Positions 13,123-24,977 of a stretch of DNA of 64,000 bases are shown here, in pieces. The translations under genes were made by a program, and so were the position numbers. The stretch covers positions 1,026,770-1,090,769 of the forward strand of contig SCFE01000039.1 in the NCBI GenBank assembly GCA_004352715.1. Reading direction: 5' to 3'. Each line of letters opens with the position of its first letter. The stretch's first letter is position 1. The notes under the pieces were generated by a model that was not told where the DNA came from, searched no databases, and saw only the letters and a program-made list of their open reading frames with translations. Source of the DNA: Hofstenia miamia. Taxonomy: Eukaryota; Xenacoelomorpha; Acoela.

Positions 13123-14165
13123 TGATTCAATTCGTCATTTTGTCAAGATTTTTCTTATAAATTGTTCACACTACCAATATGATCTTCAAGATAATTGAGC
13201 GACATAACGTCAATTGAATTGTGAGCATTGCTAATTGTTTCTGGAAATAAAATGTTATATTTATATTATCTGGTAAAAATTTTAGATAATGATTTATATG
13301 CTTGAAATTAAAATTATATGCAACATATGCATTACAAACATATAAATTTTATAATTATATCATATTCCGCTTCCCCATTAATATGTGCACTGCACGCTAC
13401 TGTCTTGCCCATAGGTGCCCTCACTTTGGATTGCAAATGGCTTAGGAAGTCTCAAACCAAGGCTTTAAAGTGATTTTTCTTGCCTGCAATCAACCTCCGT
13501 ACTTTTAGTCTAATAATTAGTGTGTGATCAATATTGGGAAAAACCGCAGATAGTGTATAGGAGAACAGCAAAATGAAATGATTTCATAGTCTGGAATAGC
13601 TTGTTGTATACACTCTACAAAACAAATGGGGAAATATTTCAAACACATTGCTTTGCAAGATTAAGTAAAAAATTGTACCCGCACTCAGCCCGTAGCACCT
13701 TTAATTTTAGCTCGGCTCAGCCCAGTCAACAGTCCACATGAAAATTTTCCTTCTATCCTGCCGCAGCCCTTGCGTTGGTGGGATTTAAACCCGGAGAACT
13801 CACCAGTTTCCAGGAATTCTGAGAACTTTACTGAGAGCTCTATGTGTTCATATGGCGGTGTTATCTTCTATATTATCGCCCTCTCTGTCGATTCCTTCAC
13901 CTTTTTTAATTCTCTACTTATCTTCAGAAATGATTCCTTCGTTTTATCTACCTTCTCCTTTAATCATAGCAATTGTGCTTCTACTTAACACTTAATAGGC
14001 CTTTCCCATATTTCTACCTTTTTCAATGTAATAATTATCATATATAGAATGTAGCACTACCAATTCAAAATGTTGCGCTTCGTTTTAATTGATTGAGAAA
14101 TGTTTTCAATCATTTGATTCTTCCTTAGCAATTTTGCAAGCAAATATTTAAACAAAAGTTTATAC

Positions 14166-14294
14166 CATTGTCATAATTGCAGCTGACTTCATCCGAATTG
14201 TCTCCACAGTTATCCAATTCATTGCATCGATGCTCAGAGGAAATACAATGACCATTAGCACACAGAAATTCATTAGCCGGATTAGCACAAATTG
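14166..14294 (-). CDS. CUB/LDLa membrane protein, LDL-receptor class A exon
   Basis: A 129-base exon with phase 1 at both ends, the usual arrangement for shuffled LDLa modules. The acceptor is GGTTATTTTAG and the donor G|GTATAA. The peptide has the full class A signature: six cysteines, with [20 protein letters not shown] followed by GDNSDEVSC. The acidic calcium cage (Glu, Asp and the Asp-Asn-Ser-Asp-Glu segment) is intact, so the module should fold and bind calcium. It follows the CUB domain directly and precedes the membrane helix, the same order as the C-terminal part of Neto-type receptor accessory proteins. The domain call is firm; the overall function is inferred. Confidence 0.92.
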
Positions 14295-14586
14295 CTAAAA
14301 TAACCGTATTAAAATTTATAATAAACTTACGCCATCTTATGACTTAAGCTAATATTGGTGTAATTCAAATTTGATAATATCAGTCATTATCTTTTTCTAG
14401 ATAGTCTTGTGCATATAAACATTACATATGTTCTATTTGTATCAAATTAGGAAATGGATATAATTATAGCAGTCTGGTGTAATTTAATACCTATGAAACT
14501 ATTTTCATATCTATATGACTATGTATAAGTATTAATGGTTAGAGGAAATTTTGTTAAACGTTGTAATTCAATAGAAATAAGCTTAC

Positions 14587-14800
14587 TTCCGGTGGCAGGG
14601 TAGTAAGCAGTGAAAGACATATCAAATCCTTCGTCTTCAATAGATGCATCACTAACAAATCGAACAAAACTATCCATGCTATTCAATGAATAATGGTAAT
14701 CATCTTCAGGGAGGTCTTTTAGGGCATTAGCACAGAGACCTTTATTTTGACCATTTAATGTTATAGGGGCCTCAAACATTGATCCTGCATATATTGCTAC
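14587..14800 (-). CDS. CUB/LDLa membrane protein, CUB domain second half
   Basis: A 214-base exon, acceptor CTCACTCGTAG, donor GGAA|GTAAGC; phase 0 at the start and 1 at the end. Joined in frame to the exon at 15864-16102 it continues CEDY into VAIYAGS, then has GLCANALKDLP carrying the fourth CUB cysteine, then FVRFVSDASIEDEGFDMSF and TAYY, the classical end of a CUB beta-sandwich. A short linker leads into the LDLa exon. Together the two exons give a CUB domain of ordinary length (~110-130 residues) with the four expected cysteines. Confidence 0.92.
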
Positions 14801-15421
14801 CTACGAGTGAGAGAATATAAACAAAAACAGAAGAACAAACTAACTAGAAGTTTAAGCAAATGAACATTTCTAATCAATTAAATTGTAATTTTTTAGAACA
14901 AAAAATATTTTGAAGCTTACTACCTCAGATACCTGATGAATTTGACAAATACTGTTTCGAATGATGGAAGCAGAGTATTATATTTGCATAGGCTGAAGTA
15001 AAAATATTTTTCCATGGAAGAAAATTTACAAAGAGAGAGCATATTTTAATATTACAAAAGTCCAGGGTTTCAGGATAATTGAATATAGGATGTAGATGTA
15101 GAATTTTATTGTACTTCAAATTTTTCAATTGTTTGAAAAATGCTCATTTAATGGTACTATATATTCTAGTTACACTAAATAAATTGTTCTATTTTTTAAT
15201 TTTGCAGCCTTCATTTTGTATTACAATGTATAACTTTAATTTATTGGGTGGAGTGTTACCGGTTTCCAAATATTTACTCGGAAGCGAAACTAACCTTAAT
15301 AACAAATATTCGTCAAATTTTGAATTACTTATTTAAGAAAATACACAGCATTTTATTTTATGAAAAATAATGGAATTTTTAAAATTCTGAAATATTTCCC
15401 AATTTTATATGATGCTATATG

Positions 15422-15431
15422 TATATATATA

Positions 15432-15466
<35 letters not shown>
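15422..15466. repeat. (AT)n microsatellite
   Basis: AT dinucleotide run in the intron between the two CUB exons; a single unresolved base follows at 15479. Confidence 0.9.
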
Positions 15467-15471
<5 letters not shown>

Positions 15472-15696
15472 ATTAACTNTAAGAAAGAAACTAAAGAAAA
15501 TGAGATCCTGAATTAATAGCTATTTACATTGCCATGTTAAATTTCTTCCTAGCACATACTTAACTAAGTGTTTGGTTGTAATTATGTTTTCTTTCTATTT
15601 TAAAACATTAAATTCTTGAAATAGGTCAACCTTTTAGACATGTGTGCATTATAAAGGCTAAATTTATTTTATGAGCAAAATTCTGTAAATTCCAGT

Positions 15697-15700
<4 letters not shown>

Positions 15701-15733
<33 letters not shown>
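15701..15733. repeat. (AT)n microsatellite
   Basis: Second AT run in the same intron, about 130 bases from the CUB exon at 15864. Confidence 0.9.
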
Positions 15734-15735
<2 letters not shown>

Positions 15736-15863
15736 CAAAATTAATATGCACAATAATTAGGCCTGCTAATATCAATATTCTAAGCCATTTCTAAACAATG
15801 AAGTTATTGCACATTTTAACTTTATGAAAAACTACATATTTAAAAGAAGCGAGTATTACTTAC

Positions 15864-16102
15864 GTAATCTTCGCATAACTCACTCCATTTCCATTTGTCT
15901 TTAATGTTAAAACGAATAAACTTGAAACCAATTTTTGGAGGATACGCATTTGGATATGCTAGACTACTCAAAAGATTATCTGGTCTTATTCTCACTGTGC
16001 AATTTAAATTTTTCTTGTAGTTCACTTCATCTCCACCAACCGATATTTTACCACCTTTACTATCAATACGACGAATTTTAGCACAGTCGAAATCAATTGG
16101 AT
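15864..16102 (-). CDS. CUB/LDLa membrane protein, CUB domain first half
   Basis: A 239-base exon with acceptor AAATTTCTTTAG and a consensus donor TAC|GTAAGT; phase 1 at the start, 0 at the end. It encodes FDCAKIRRIDSKGGKISVGG, then NYKKNLNCTVRIRP, then IGFKFIRFNIK and ELCEDY. The first Cys, the Gly-rich turn, the NY...NC pair and the final CEDY are hallmark CUB positions. CUB domains are extracellular protein-interaction folds. The phase-1 start means another exon must lie upstream, but I cannot identify one that joins directly. The candidates at 24.8 and 27.0 kb are discussed separately. Confidence 0.92.
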
Positions 16103-16259
16103 CTAAAGAAATTTGCTATCAATAGACCAGAACAAACAACATAATTTAGAAAAAATCAAAATAATATAAAATTGTCGTTCTTTAAATACACAAATTTATC
16201 ATTCATTTTTTAAATTTAGGTAATTTTAGATATTGATTAGAGAACACTTACTGATTCTC

Positions 16260-17810
16260 CTTTCTCATCCTTGCATATTGTGTGTGATCAAGCTTCTCAT
16301 TATTCACTCATGGATCCTGATGTATGGTCTGAAAGCCTCTCACTATGTCTTCCTTGAAGAAACTCGAATCTTACGAACGACATTTTGGTTCTTCTGATTC
16401 GCTGAAACTTTATTCTCTCACACAAGATGCTATCAATGTTATTGAACTTGACAAAATCTCTCTTCTGTCTAGCCTCTCATCTAGATGCTTTCAAGACTCT
16501 AGTTCATTTTTACATTTCTCTCATTCCAAGCCTGTCTTTCCCAATTTGAAATAGAATCATCTCTCTGCCCACTCCGACCTGGAGAAAGCTGATCTCTTTA
16601 ATACTTACTTTTTCTGATCTAGTCTCTTTCAACCCTGCCTCCCCAATTATTCGTCTTTGAAATGTCGTCTTTAACGCCCATGACATTTCTCACATGCCTA
16701 AGAATTGCAAGTTATCTGGTCCTGCCAACCTGATGGTATATTCTCGTTTGTAATTCATGATGCTTCCTCAACTCTTTCCATCCATTTAATGCATCTTCAT
16801 TTGCTCCTCTAAGCGTTCTCCACTTTGTTGGAAAACCTCTTGGATCTGTGTTTGCTAATCTTTTCTTCCTTGTTGCTATTAACGGCCTCCCTCAATGTGC
16901 TCTCATCTCGTCCTGATTACTCTATGTCGATGACACTGCGATTTTTTTACTTTGGCACTTTCTTGCCTCCGGCATCTCCTCTGATCTTGTCTATTTGGTA
17001 TTCTGTTAACCATCTTGATTTTAGTCCAACCAAGGCATACGGTATCTTCTTTTCAGTGTCTCCTCCAATGGAACTGCCTCTTCCAATGAGATTTTCTCCT
17101 TATTATATTAATCTTGGAATTCAACTGCCAACTTAAATTGGAGTGGGCATGTGTCCTTGCGTCTCTTTAAAGCTAGTTCCGCACTCTTTGCTCTCTTTCA
17201 TAATGCTCCCTTCAATACCTAATCTGTTGTGAAGCTTTTGTTTTTCAAGATTATTCCTCCTGCTATACTTCTCTATGCTTCTCCTTGTTGGTGGCAGTCT
17301 CATGTCTTGTTCCACTCCATAGAACAGTTCCAGAAACATGCTTTAAACTGGATTTCTCTTTTACCATGCAAAGATGCTGTGCTAAAATTCGCCACTCTCC
17401 CTCTGTCACTTCCCCTTCATGCCTGTGATCTTCTCTTGTTCAATCGTTTACTGACTCGCAATCTGGACCTTGATCCATTTGATTTTATAACATTCTCAAA
17501 TTCCCACTGTACTCGCTCTGATGGTGTTGTTACGCTCTCTGTTCGTATAGTCTCAAGAAGCATCGCACCATTCATTGGTTTTTAATCATGCTTGAGCTTC
17601 TGCTAATTTCCTTTTCCTCCTGACCTTCAAGCCTTCAACTGCTATTGACTTTTTTCTCGTCCTTCAAAAAATCCCTGATTTCTTTCCTTTTAATTGATCC
17701 GTACTCTCTTTCTGCTTACTCATCCATCTGCTCTACTTCATCTCATGTGACTGTCCTCATTATTACTTTGCCTTCGCCGGCTTTATAAAGTCTTCTATTA
17801 TTATTATTAG
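16260..17810 (+). pseudogene. LINE retrotransposon relic (reverse transcriptase)
   Basis: Decayed non-LTR element inserted, in the opposite orientation, in the intron upstream of the CUB exons. Translation in shifting frames gives SFNPASPIIRL, a segment like KLSGPANLMV (the region before the polymerase core), the catalytic box LYVDDTA at about 16919-16939, then PAILLYASPCWWQS and a C-terminal region (FNRLLTRNLDLDPFDF). The end reaches an (ATT)n tail at 17797-17809, typical of LINE 3' ends. There are many stops and frameshifts. The YVDD box itself is intact, but no long open frame remains. The 5' end is approximate and probably truncated. Confidence 0.75.
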
Positions 17811-18208
17811 AGGCAGGGGCACTGGAGGCACCGGTCAGCTCCCCTTGTCCTAAGTAAATGAACAGGTGCTCTCTAGTGCCCTTAAAAATAGACTAGTCTT
17901 TTTTTGCACTCAATACATTTTGTTAAAAATAGAAAACAGTTACAAATCCATTAGAAATTTTTTATTTTCTCACTTAGTTTATAGAATTTGAATGCGCAAT
18001 GCAGCCATCAATGTAAAAAATGTAAAAAAAAGTACACACATTTCTGTTTAAGCAGTTTAGGCATTTGTTTGGTATTTGGTTTTCTGAATTCATTTCAAAT
18101 TGAGGAATAAATCATTTTAGCTCAACAATATAGTTTCAAGATTGACTTGGAAGCCAGGCCCTTAAAAGAAATATCATATTGAAAGCTCATTTTAACCGTT
18201 CTACGTCG

Positions 18209-18390
18209 TTTGGGGTGTTTCTGTAACCCCACAGTCCTTAATTACGTTGCTGTTAACACGGGAAATTCCGGTAAATCAACGACCTAATTGCCTAATAATG
18301 CTAAATAGCAGCAATGTTTAGCAGCATTATTTACAATATTAACTGCATTTCTATGATTATTGTCATATGGGGTAACTACATCACCCCAAA
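18209..18390. mobile_element. Short MITE-like element with TTTGGGGTG ends
   Basis: The left end, TTTGGGGTGTTTCTGTAACC, matches the reverse complement of the right end, TTTGGGGTGATGTAGTTACC. Each end is also internally palindromic (GGGGT...ACCCC). The element is about 180 bp and has no coding content. I see no clear target-site duplication, so the superfamily is not assigned. Confidence 0.45.
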
Positions 18391-21107
18391 TTATTTAGTA
18401 TAACAAATATTAAGAATACTGTATTATGTCAAATCATTTTATATCTTAGTTAGTTGCATACATGCAACTCTCCTTTCAAATCACTAATGTTGCTTGTAAA
18501 TAGTTGAGAAAGTTGGTGATGAAGCTCTTTCAATCATGATTCAAGATTCAAGTAATGAAGATATTTTGATGATGGTAGTTCACCTGGATTAGGACATTTT
18601 GAACTCTAATATTGAGCATGAAATATGCTTCGATGTTTACAGTGATTTTCATTCAATTTTTAACCTGTGACCTGACCTGGCATGTCTAACAATGATCCAT
18701 ACCCCAAACCAATCAAAGAAGGATTACTAAAAGCATTAATGAAAACAAGACAAAATCAATAAAAAATACAATTATAATTAGAATCTATTAGTCTTTAATA
18801 ATCTTAAAGATTGAAGGGTTTGACTTCTTAAATATTTCCTTAATTCTGTTAGTGCTCTTCCTCCCTAACAAAAATTAATGACCCGCGACCCGATTTGTAT
18901 AAGAGTGCCGAGAAACCCCACCCATTGAATTTTTGACTTGACTGTTGGACGAGTTGACCCATAACCACCCTGAATGATATACAAAAATATTAATTGCAGT
19001 ATTAGGTCGAATCCGGGACACCTTGGAAATGCTGGACTACACTATATCGACAGTCTAACTCAAGTATCACCATGCACCCTGGTTTGAGAAAAGGAATCAT
19101 GAAAATTATTTAGTTTTACCATGTGTAATCTGGTTTTGCACTTAACTAATTACCATAAATGTGAGAAGTTACACTGATTGGTGCAAAAAAGCAGTCACAT
19201 TGAACAAGCTAGCTTATATCTAAATCAAGTTTATAACATTGCTATGGACAATTAGTTTTCTTCATGCTATCATGTAAATTATTTTTTAACAAATTGTTAG
19301 CACTTTGCCAAAAAATCTACCTACTATATACAAGAGAACTTGCAAAATTAATCAGTTAACATTATATCTCACAAGATTTCACTTTGGCAATATTTGAGCA
19401 AAGGAAAATATTCTCTATTCTTGATATCTTTAATGTATCTCAATGAGTAAAATTTACCACACACTTCATAGAAAAACAAGGAAAATGAACAAACGATAAG
19501 TCTTTATTGCACTGGTGGAAAGTGCCGGAGATAGGCAAATGAGTTTGTCTTTAACATAATAAATTTTGCTCTCAATTTTTTTACATCGCTCTTGCAATTA
19601 TTTATTATGCATTTTAAAATAAGATTATAAAAAAGGTGTATTGAATGAAAGAGTAAGAAAAATCCGCATAAACCAATTAAGAAAATTTGCTTGGCTTAAT
19701 AAAGGCTCGTTTTGGGCTCGTTGTGTATCCACGCAGTGTTCGTGCTCGGCTCGGCTCAGTTCGGCTTGATACGTTAGAAACTCGGCTTCCTGACATGTCT
19801 GGCAGTAATAATTGTATAAATACCTATATCAAACACATGCGTGACTATATGCGTCAATGGATGAGTGACTCTATGATATTAAAGAAAACAAGGTCTCCAC
19901 TTGAAAAAGAACGGCGAAGATACCTTTTTCCATGCAAATATTTACAAAATACTACAGAAAAGTATTACAAGCTTTCAAATTTTGCTGTAAACAGCATGCT
20001 ATAAGTGAAAGAATCTATGTAGATTGAACACAATTCTTTAAATTTATTTATATTAGATAATATGGAATTTATCATTTGGGTTAACAAATTTACACTAAAC
20101 GACGATGCCCACATTTTAAAAGTTACGACTTAGAAGGGTTAAGTATTACATCAGGAACCCATAAACGAACATGACGATGTTTTAAGCTATTTTTAAATCA
20201 ATGGCGAGCAGCAAAATTTGTACTTTTCAATTTTTAAGACTTCAGAATTATGGGGCAGTCAGAAAAAAGATTTGCCTTAAACAGGCTGGCTTATAATATT
20301 AGCCACCGCATCTTTAAATTTGGTTTATTTCTAAGTTAAGTCTTTTTTGAAACAGTATTTCAAGTAATCTAAATTAGTATCCCACCTTGTATTCTGATGT
20401 CCAATTACAGTTGCTTAAGATTTTCTTGAAAAGTGTTGTTTCTCATAGAATGTCCACAATGCATTCATTAACATTACAAGGTTTCCATTAAATCATTGAC
20501 AGGAAAAGGACGAGTTTACAGATTGATGCATATTCAATTGGGAAGCAAGCAAATAATTTTAAAATTATTGTATTTTTTCAAAATAGGTCAGGATTTGCCT
20601 ATATAACCTTGCATTATCACTATATTTTCATTTATTATAATATGCTTGCCTCATTTTTAAAAAGCTTATATTTTATTCAGTCAATATTAAAACGCAAGAT
20701 ATGCATTTTTAGAATATAGATTGTAATAAAAATGTAATTTCCATCAAAATTATTGCCTGTATAAGTCACCATATCTGCTTAATATTTTGACTTTTCTGCT
20801 TTTAGAAGGAGCTTATGGACATTTTAATTACAGTTTTCTGAAAACAAAAGCATCGGATCGAGCTTACAAAGTGTGAAAACGGTAAGGTGGACACCATATT
20901 TATTATTGCCTCACTTCTAGTTCTGGCTTTATCAATTTCGGTCCTGATTGTTTCAAAGTGATCTCAAACTCACACTGTACAGAAATATAAATCTGACTAC
21001 TATGTTACCACTATATATTACTACTATATTGATGCATTTAGAGACTTGTCAATTTCAAGTTAATTTTGAAGTTCTTTTTTATTTATATCAATATCATAAA
21101 ACTTTAC

Positions 21108-21110
<3 letters not shown>

Positions 21111-21152
<42 letters not shown>
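21111..21152. repeat. (AT)n microsatellite, left of MITE
   Basis: AT run ending exactly at the start of the MITE at 21153. A second AT run resumes about 10 bases after the element, suggesting insertion into a once continuous array. Confidence 0.9.
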
Positions 21153-21157
<5 letters not shown>

Positions 21158-21379
21158 GAGGTCCATAAAGTCTGGACACAGGAAAATTAACTATTTTTTA
21201 ATGCAGGCCTTAAAATTATTCATATCTTTTGCTTCAAGAAAGATTTACACGTATATTTCTCAGTGGCTATGGAGGCTTAATTTAAAAATTTAATGTACTT
21301 TGTCTGGAAAGAAGGTTACTTATTTAGATAGTGGTAAAATTATGAAATTTTATTGTGTCCAGAGTTTATGGACAATCTG
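21153..21379. mobile_element. Mariner-type MITE inserted in a TA microsatellite
   Basis: The ends form a ~25-bp inverted repeat: GGTCCATAAAGTCTGGACAC on the left and, reverse-complemented, TGTCCATAAACTCTGGACAC on the right. The element is 227 bp, has no coding capacity, and abuts TA on both sides, as expected for Tc1/mariner-mobilised MITEs. Confidence 0.75.
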
Positions 21380-21382
21380 TAT

Positions 21383-21389
<7 letters not shown>

Positions 21390-21424
<35 letters not shown>
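21390..21424. repeat. (AT)n microsatellite, right of MITE
   Basis: AT run just to the right of the MITE at 21153-21379. Confidence 0.9.
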
Positions 21425-21428
<4 letters not shown>

Positions 21429-22112
21429 GCCGCGCAGCAATCTACCCAGGTGTAAACAAACAAGTGCTCCAATGCATAAAATTTAATCAGGGTATTTACA
21501 AAGTCAGTAAATAAATGCGTTTAGGCTACTTTTTAAAAGCATGCATGGAGAATCCGTATTCGTAGAGGAAATGCATTACACGTGAGCGGGGCCGAAAATG
21601 AGAATGCACCTTGTCCACAATTTTTACGACAATGAGGAACTTGCAATAATATTTCCTACTAAAGATAGCTTATAGGCAATTTCTTGTTATATTGGTTACC
21701 AATGCAATGATGTCCAAGCATCCGTTCTAGATTCTCGTCCTTCCAATCCAAAGATTAATCTAACGGAGGTATTCTGAAGCACTAATTGCTGAATGCAAAA
21801 GTGAATGTCCTGATATTCAATAATTTATTGTCATTATCAGTATAAAGAAAAAGTATTTGTGGGTGAGATTAGCAATTGTCAAAAAAATACAATCAAAAAT
21901 AAATTTTATTTGGGTCCATTGATTTGAGACTCTAAAGCATAATAATGCTAGAATTGCCGCATAAATATGCATTGAATCAGCTCGAGCGCTTGGTAATTAG
22001 CATAATATGTTTTCTGGGAAAAATTGTTATTTTTCAGAAATTATAGTAGTAAGTTTATTTGAGTTGGATTGGACCTCAATAAGCATTTTAACATCGCATT
22101 ATGGTTCTTGAA

Positions 22113-23112
22113 NNNNNNNNNNNNNNNNNNNNNNNNNNNNNNNNNNNNNNNNNNNNNNNNNNNNNNNNNNNNNNNNNNNNNNNNNNNNNNNNNNNNNNNN
22201 NNNNNNNNNNNNNNNNNNNNNNNNNNNNNNNNNNNNNNNNNNNNNNNNNNNNNNNNNNNNNNNNNNNNNNNNNNNNNNNNNNNNNNNNNNNNNNNNNNNN
22301 NNNNNNNNNNNNNNNNNNNNNNNNNNNNNNNNNNNNNNNNNNNNNNNNNNNNNNNNNNNNNNNNNNNNNNNNNNNNNNNNNNNNNNNNNNNNNNNNNNNN
22401 NNNNNNNNNNNNNNNNNNNNNNNNNNNNNNNNNNNNNNNNNNNNNNNNNNNNNNNNNNNNNNNNNNNNNNNNNNNNNNNNNNNNNNNNNNNNNNNNNNNN
22501 NNNNNNNNNNNNNNNNNNNNNNNNNNNNNNNNNNNNNNNNNNNNNNNNNNNNNNNNNNNNNNNNNNNNNNNNNNNNNNNNNNNNNNNNNNNNNNNNNNNN
22601 NNNNNNNNNNNNNNNNNNNNNNNNNNNNNNNNNNNNNNNNNNNNNNNNNNNNNNNNNNNNNNNNNNNNNNNNNNNNNNNNNNNNNNNNNNNNNNNNNNNN
22701 NNNNNNNNNNNNNNNNNNNNNNNNNNNNNNNNNNNNNNNNNNNNNNNNNNNNNNNNNNNNNNNNNNNNNNNNNNNNNNNNNNNNNNNNNNNNNNNNNNNN
22801 NNNNNNNNNNNNNNNNNNNNNNNNNNNNNNNNNNNNNNNNNNNNNNNNNNNNNNNNNNNNNNNNNNNNNNNNNNNNNNNNNNNNNNNNNNNNNNNNNNNN
22901 NNNNNNNNNNNNNNNNNNNNNNNNNNNNNNNNNNNNNNNNNNNNNNNNNNNNNNNNNNNNNNNNNNNNNNNNNNNNNNNNNNNNNNNNNNNNNNNNNNNN
23001 NNNNNNNNNNNNNNNNNNNNNNNNNNNNNNNNNNNNNNNNNNNNNNNNNNNNNNNNNNNNNNNNNNNNNNNNNNNNNNNNNNNNNNNNNNNNNNNNNNNN
23101 NNNNNNNNNNNN
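22113..23112. other. Assembly gap, 1000 Ns
   Basis: Exactly 1000 Ns, most likely a nominal size. It lies between the CUB exons and the upstream exon candidates and could hide the missing linking exon. The first ~80 bases on the right (23113-23190) are unusually GC-rich for the window. Confidence 0.95.
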
Positions 23113-24819
23113 GACGTCAGCAAAACACCCCCCGCCAATATCCACAGCGTCTCAGGTCAATCTCGTCACCTCTCGACCAATCAGAAAAAAGTGAGATCTC
23201 CTTCAAGTCTCTATATACTACTCTTAGGATATCAAAACTTTGTCAAGATAAAACTTAACTTACAATTTATAATGAAATGGACATTATCTGCTAAAATGAA
23301 TATACATTCATGTGCAAATTGAAGTTATATGAAAACAGCATTCATAAAATTCCATAGCAGTTGCTTTCATGTGTAGGCGTAGCGAGTTGCAGCACAAATT
23401 AGATCGACTTTTCTTAAAAATGCGCGTTTTCATGAATTACTTTATTCTGAAGAATATATTTAAAAATTCTGGCAACTAAAATGGCGCAGAGTTACACACT
23501 AGCTTGCCTGCATATGCTTTACAGGCCGTATTTTTGCAGGCCTTACTGGCCGCAAATAAAAATATTAAGTTATAAAATAAAAATATTTAAGTTATATTTC
23601 TTTCAATTACATATTAACCTTTTAAATTAATGTAAATACTGTAACTAATGTAGCCATTGCAAGTAACTTTAGTGTAAAAGTTAATCCAATCAAAAAGTAA
23701 TGTCTCTTCCTAGGTGCATGCAGTACTATGCAGAATTCATAGGGAAATAAGTCGTAATAGAGAAAAACTCTAATATGTAGCAGGCCTCTACCGGCCGTAA
23801 ATTACGTAAACACCGACAACACTGCAATGGCGGTAATGCAACTAGGTACTTAATGCTAACTTCTTAAAACAGGAAGTGTATTTTCCAAATTTGAATTGAT
23901 TTCTTGACGGATGACTTAGGAAAATATCATTGAAGTGTCTCAAATCTCTATATTGAGTTTTAGATGCTTACTATTCTTAAAAATCAATTTGTGGTACTAT
24001 GCAGAGATTTGATTGAACAATTCCGGTTTAGGGTAAATGAAAGATAAGCAAATAAATTTGTACTTACATGTATACTGAAAACTTTAACATTCCTGTTTTG
24101 AAAAAAAAACAGAGTACAACCATATTCTTTTCAGGAAAATAAGCCATTTTTCGGGAAAGGTATGATCGGGCCTAGGCTTTCTGTGACTAGCTCGGACTGG
24201 CATTTGCCAAAAACTCTTAGTGGGAGAATTACATCGCGGGATCCACCCCCTGAATCCGCTACTGAAACAGTTAAAACATGTATTTATAATTTCCTTATTT
24301 ATCATGGTTAAATTTTTTTTGGAAAAATGAAAGAAATAGCGGAGTCTTTTTCTGAAAACTAAAGAAAAGGAATTACATTAAAATTTTAGCTTGCTTAGTA
24401 GTAATTATTGATTTGATATTTTGTTGCAATAAACTATATATACTTCAATTCTAAAGGAAGTAATTGCACTTCAAAAACTATATAATGGTCAACAATATTA
24501 AAAAAAATTCAAAGAAAATTACTAAGGCGACACTATGAACTAAATAATTTGCATAAAGCACTTGGGACTATAAAAAAGTATGCTTACCCATGCATATACT
24601 AGAAACAAAAGGTCGTAGATACATACTTCCTCCTTACACTTCAAGATATTGAAATTTCTAAGTATTGAAGTTACGACGCTTGATATACATTGTATAATTA
24701 CAAACAACAAATGCATAAACTATTGATTTATCTTGCATGATATATCCAACTGGCTTTAGATGACTTATCCCAATTGCCATTTTCTTAATTTTGCAAATTT
24801 TGCTGTGAGATTTCAGAAC
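23113..24819. other. Stretch without a supported gene
   Basis: No exon recognised. Repeated words such as GCAGGCC...GGCCG (23.52 and 23.78 kb), and a segment at 24150-24270 whose reverse strand reads TAGCGGATTCAGGGGGTGG, look like pieces of dispersed elements. The open frame at 24084-24305 falls within that repeat-like segment. Confidence 0.45.
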
Positions 24820-24977
24820 CTGTCATCAAATAAGTGATTCATTGCTCCATTAGATTCCAAATTGAAATACAATGTGTCATCATTTTTGTTAGTATCCTTA
24901 AGTACAACATTTAAAACTGTATGATCAGGCAAATGAAACAGAAAATATAACAAATTATACCCATGTTTTACATAATA
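24820..24977 (-). CDS. Candidate exon of unknown domain
   Basis: A 158-base open segment flanked by plausible splice sites: acceptor TTTTTCAATTCAG and donor GACAG|GTTCTG; phase 0 at the start, 2 at the end. It reads YYVKHGYNLLYFLFHLP, then DHTVLNVVLKDTNKNDDTLY, then FNLESNGAMNHLF. The alternating hydrophobic pattern looks like beta-strands, but I do not recognise the family. Its phase-0 start fits the phase-0 donor of the exon at 27033. Its phase-2 end does not fit the phase-1 CUB exon at 16102, so at least one exon would lie between. It could also be a chance open frame. Confidence 0.35.

Larger units (their letters stand above)
17817..22112. other. Non-coding intronic or intergenic stretch
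   Basis: No exon that I can support. It contains two MITE-like elements (18209-18390 and 21153-21379) and (AT)n runs at 21111-21152 and 21390-21424. A short segment near 19720-19790 reads as repeated GGCTCGG words and is probably repeat-derived. If the exons at 24.8-27.3 kb belong to the CUB gene, this is intron. Confidence 0.5.

Noticed and set aside
19008-19060. tRNA-like T-arm words (GGTCGAATCCGGGAC)
   Set aside because: No matching acceptor or anticodon arms could be placed around it.
22041-23322. Several 350-400-codon open frames on both strands
   Set aside because: They are almost entirely the 1000-N gap; the real sequence at either end shows no coding motif.
24084-24305. 73-codon minus-strand open frame
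   Set aside because: Overlaps a segment reading TAGCGGATTCAGGGGGTGG that looks like the end of a dispersed repeat; no protein motif.
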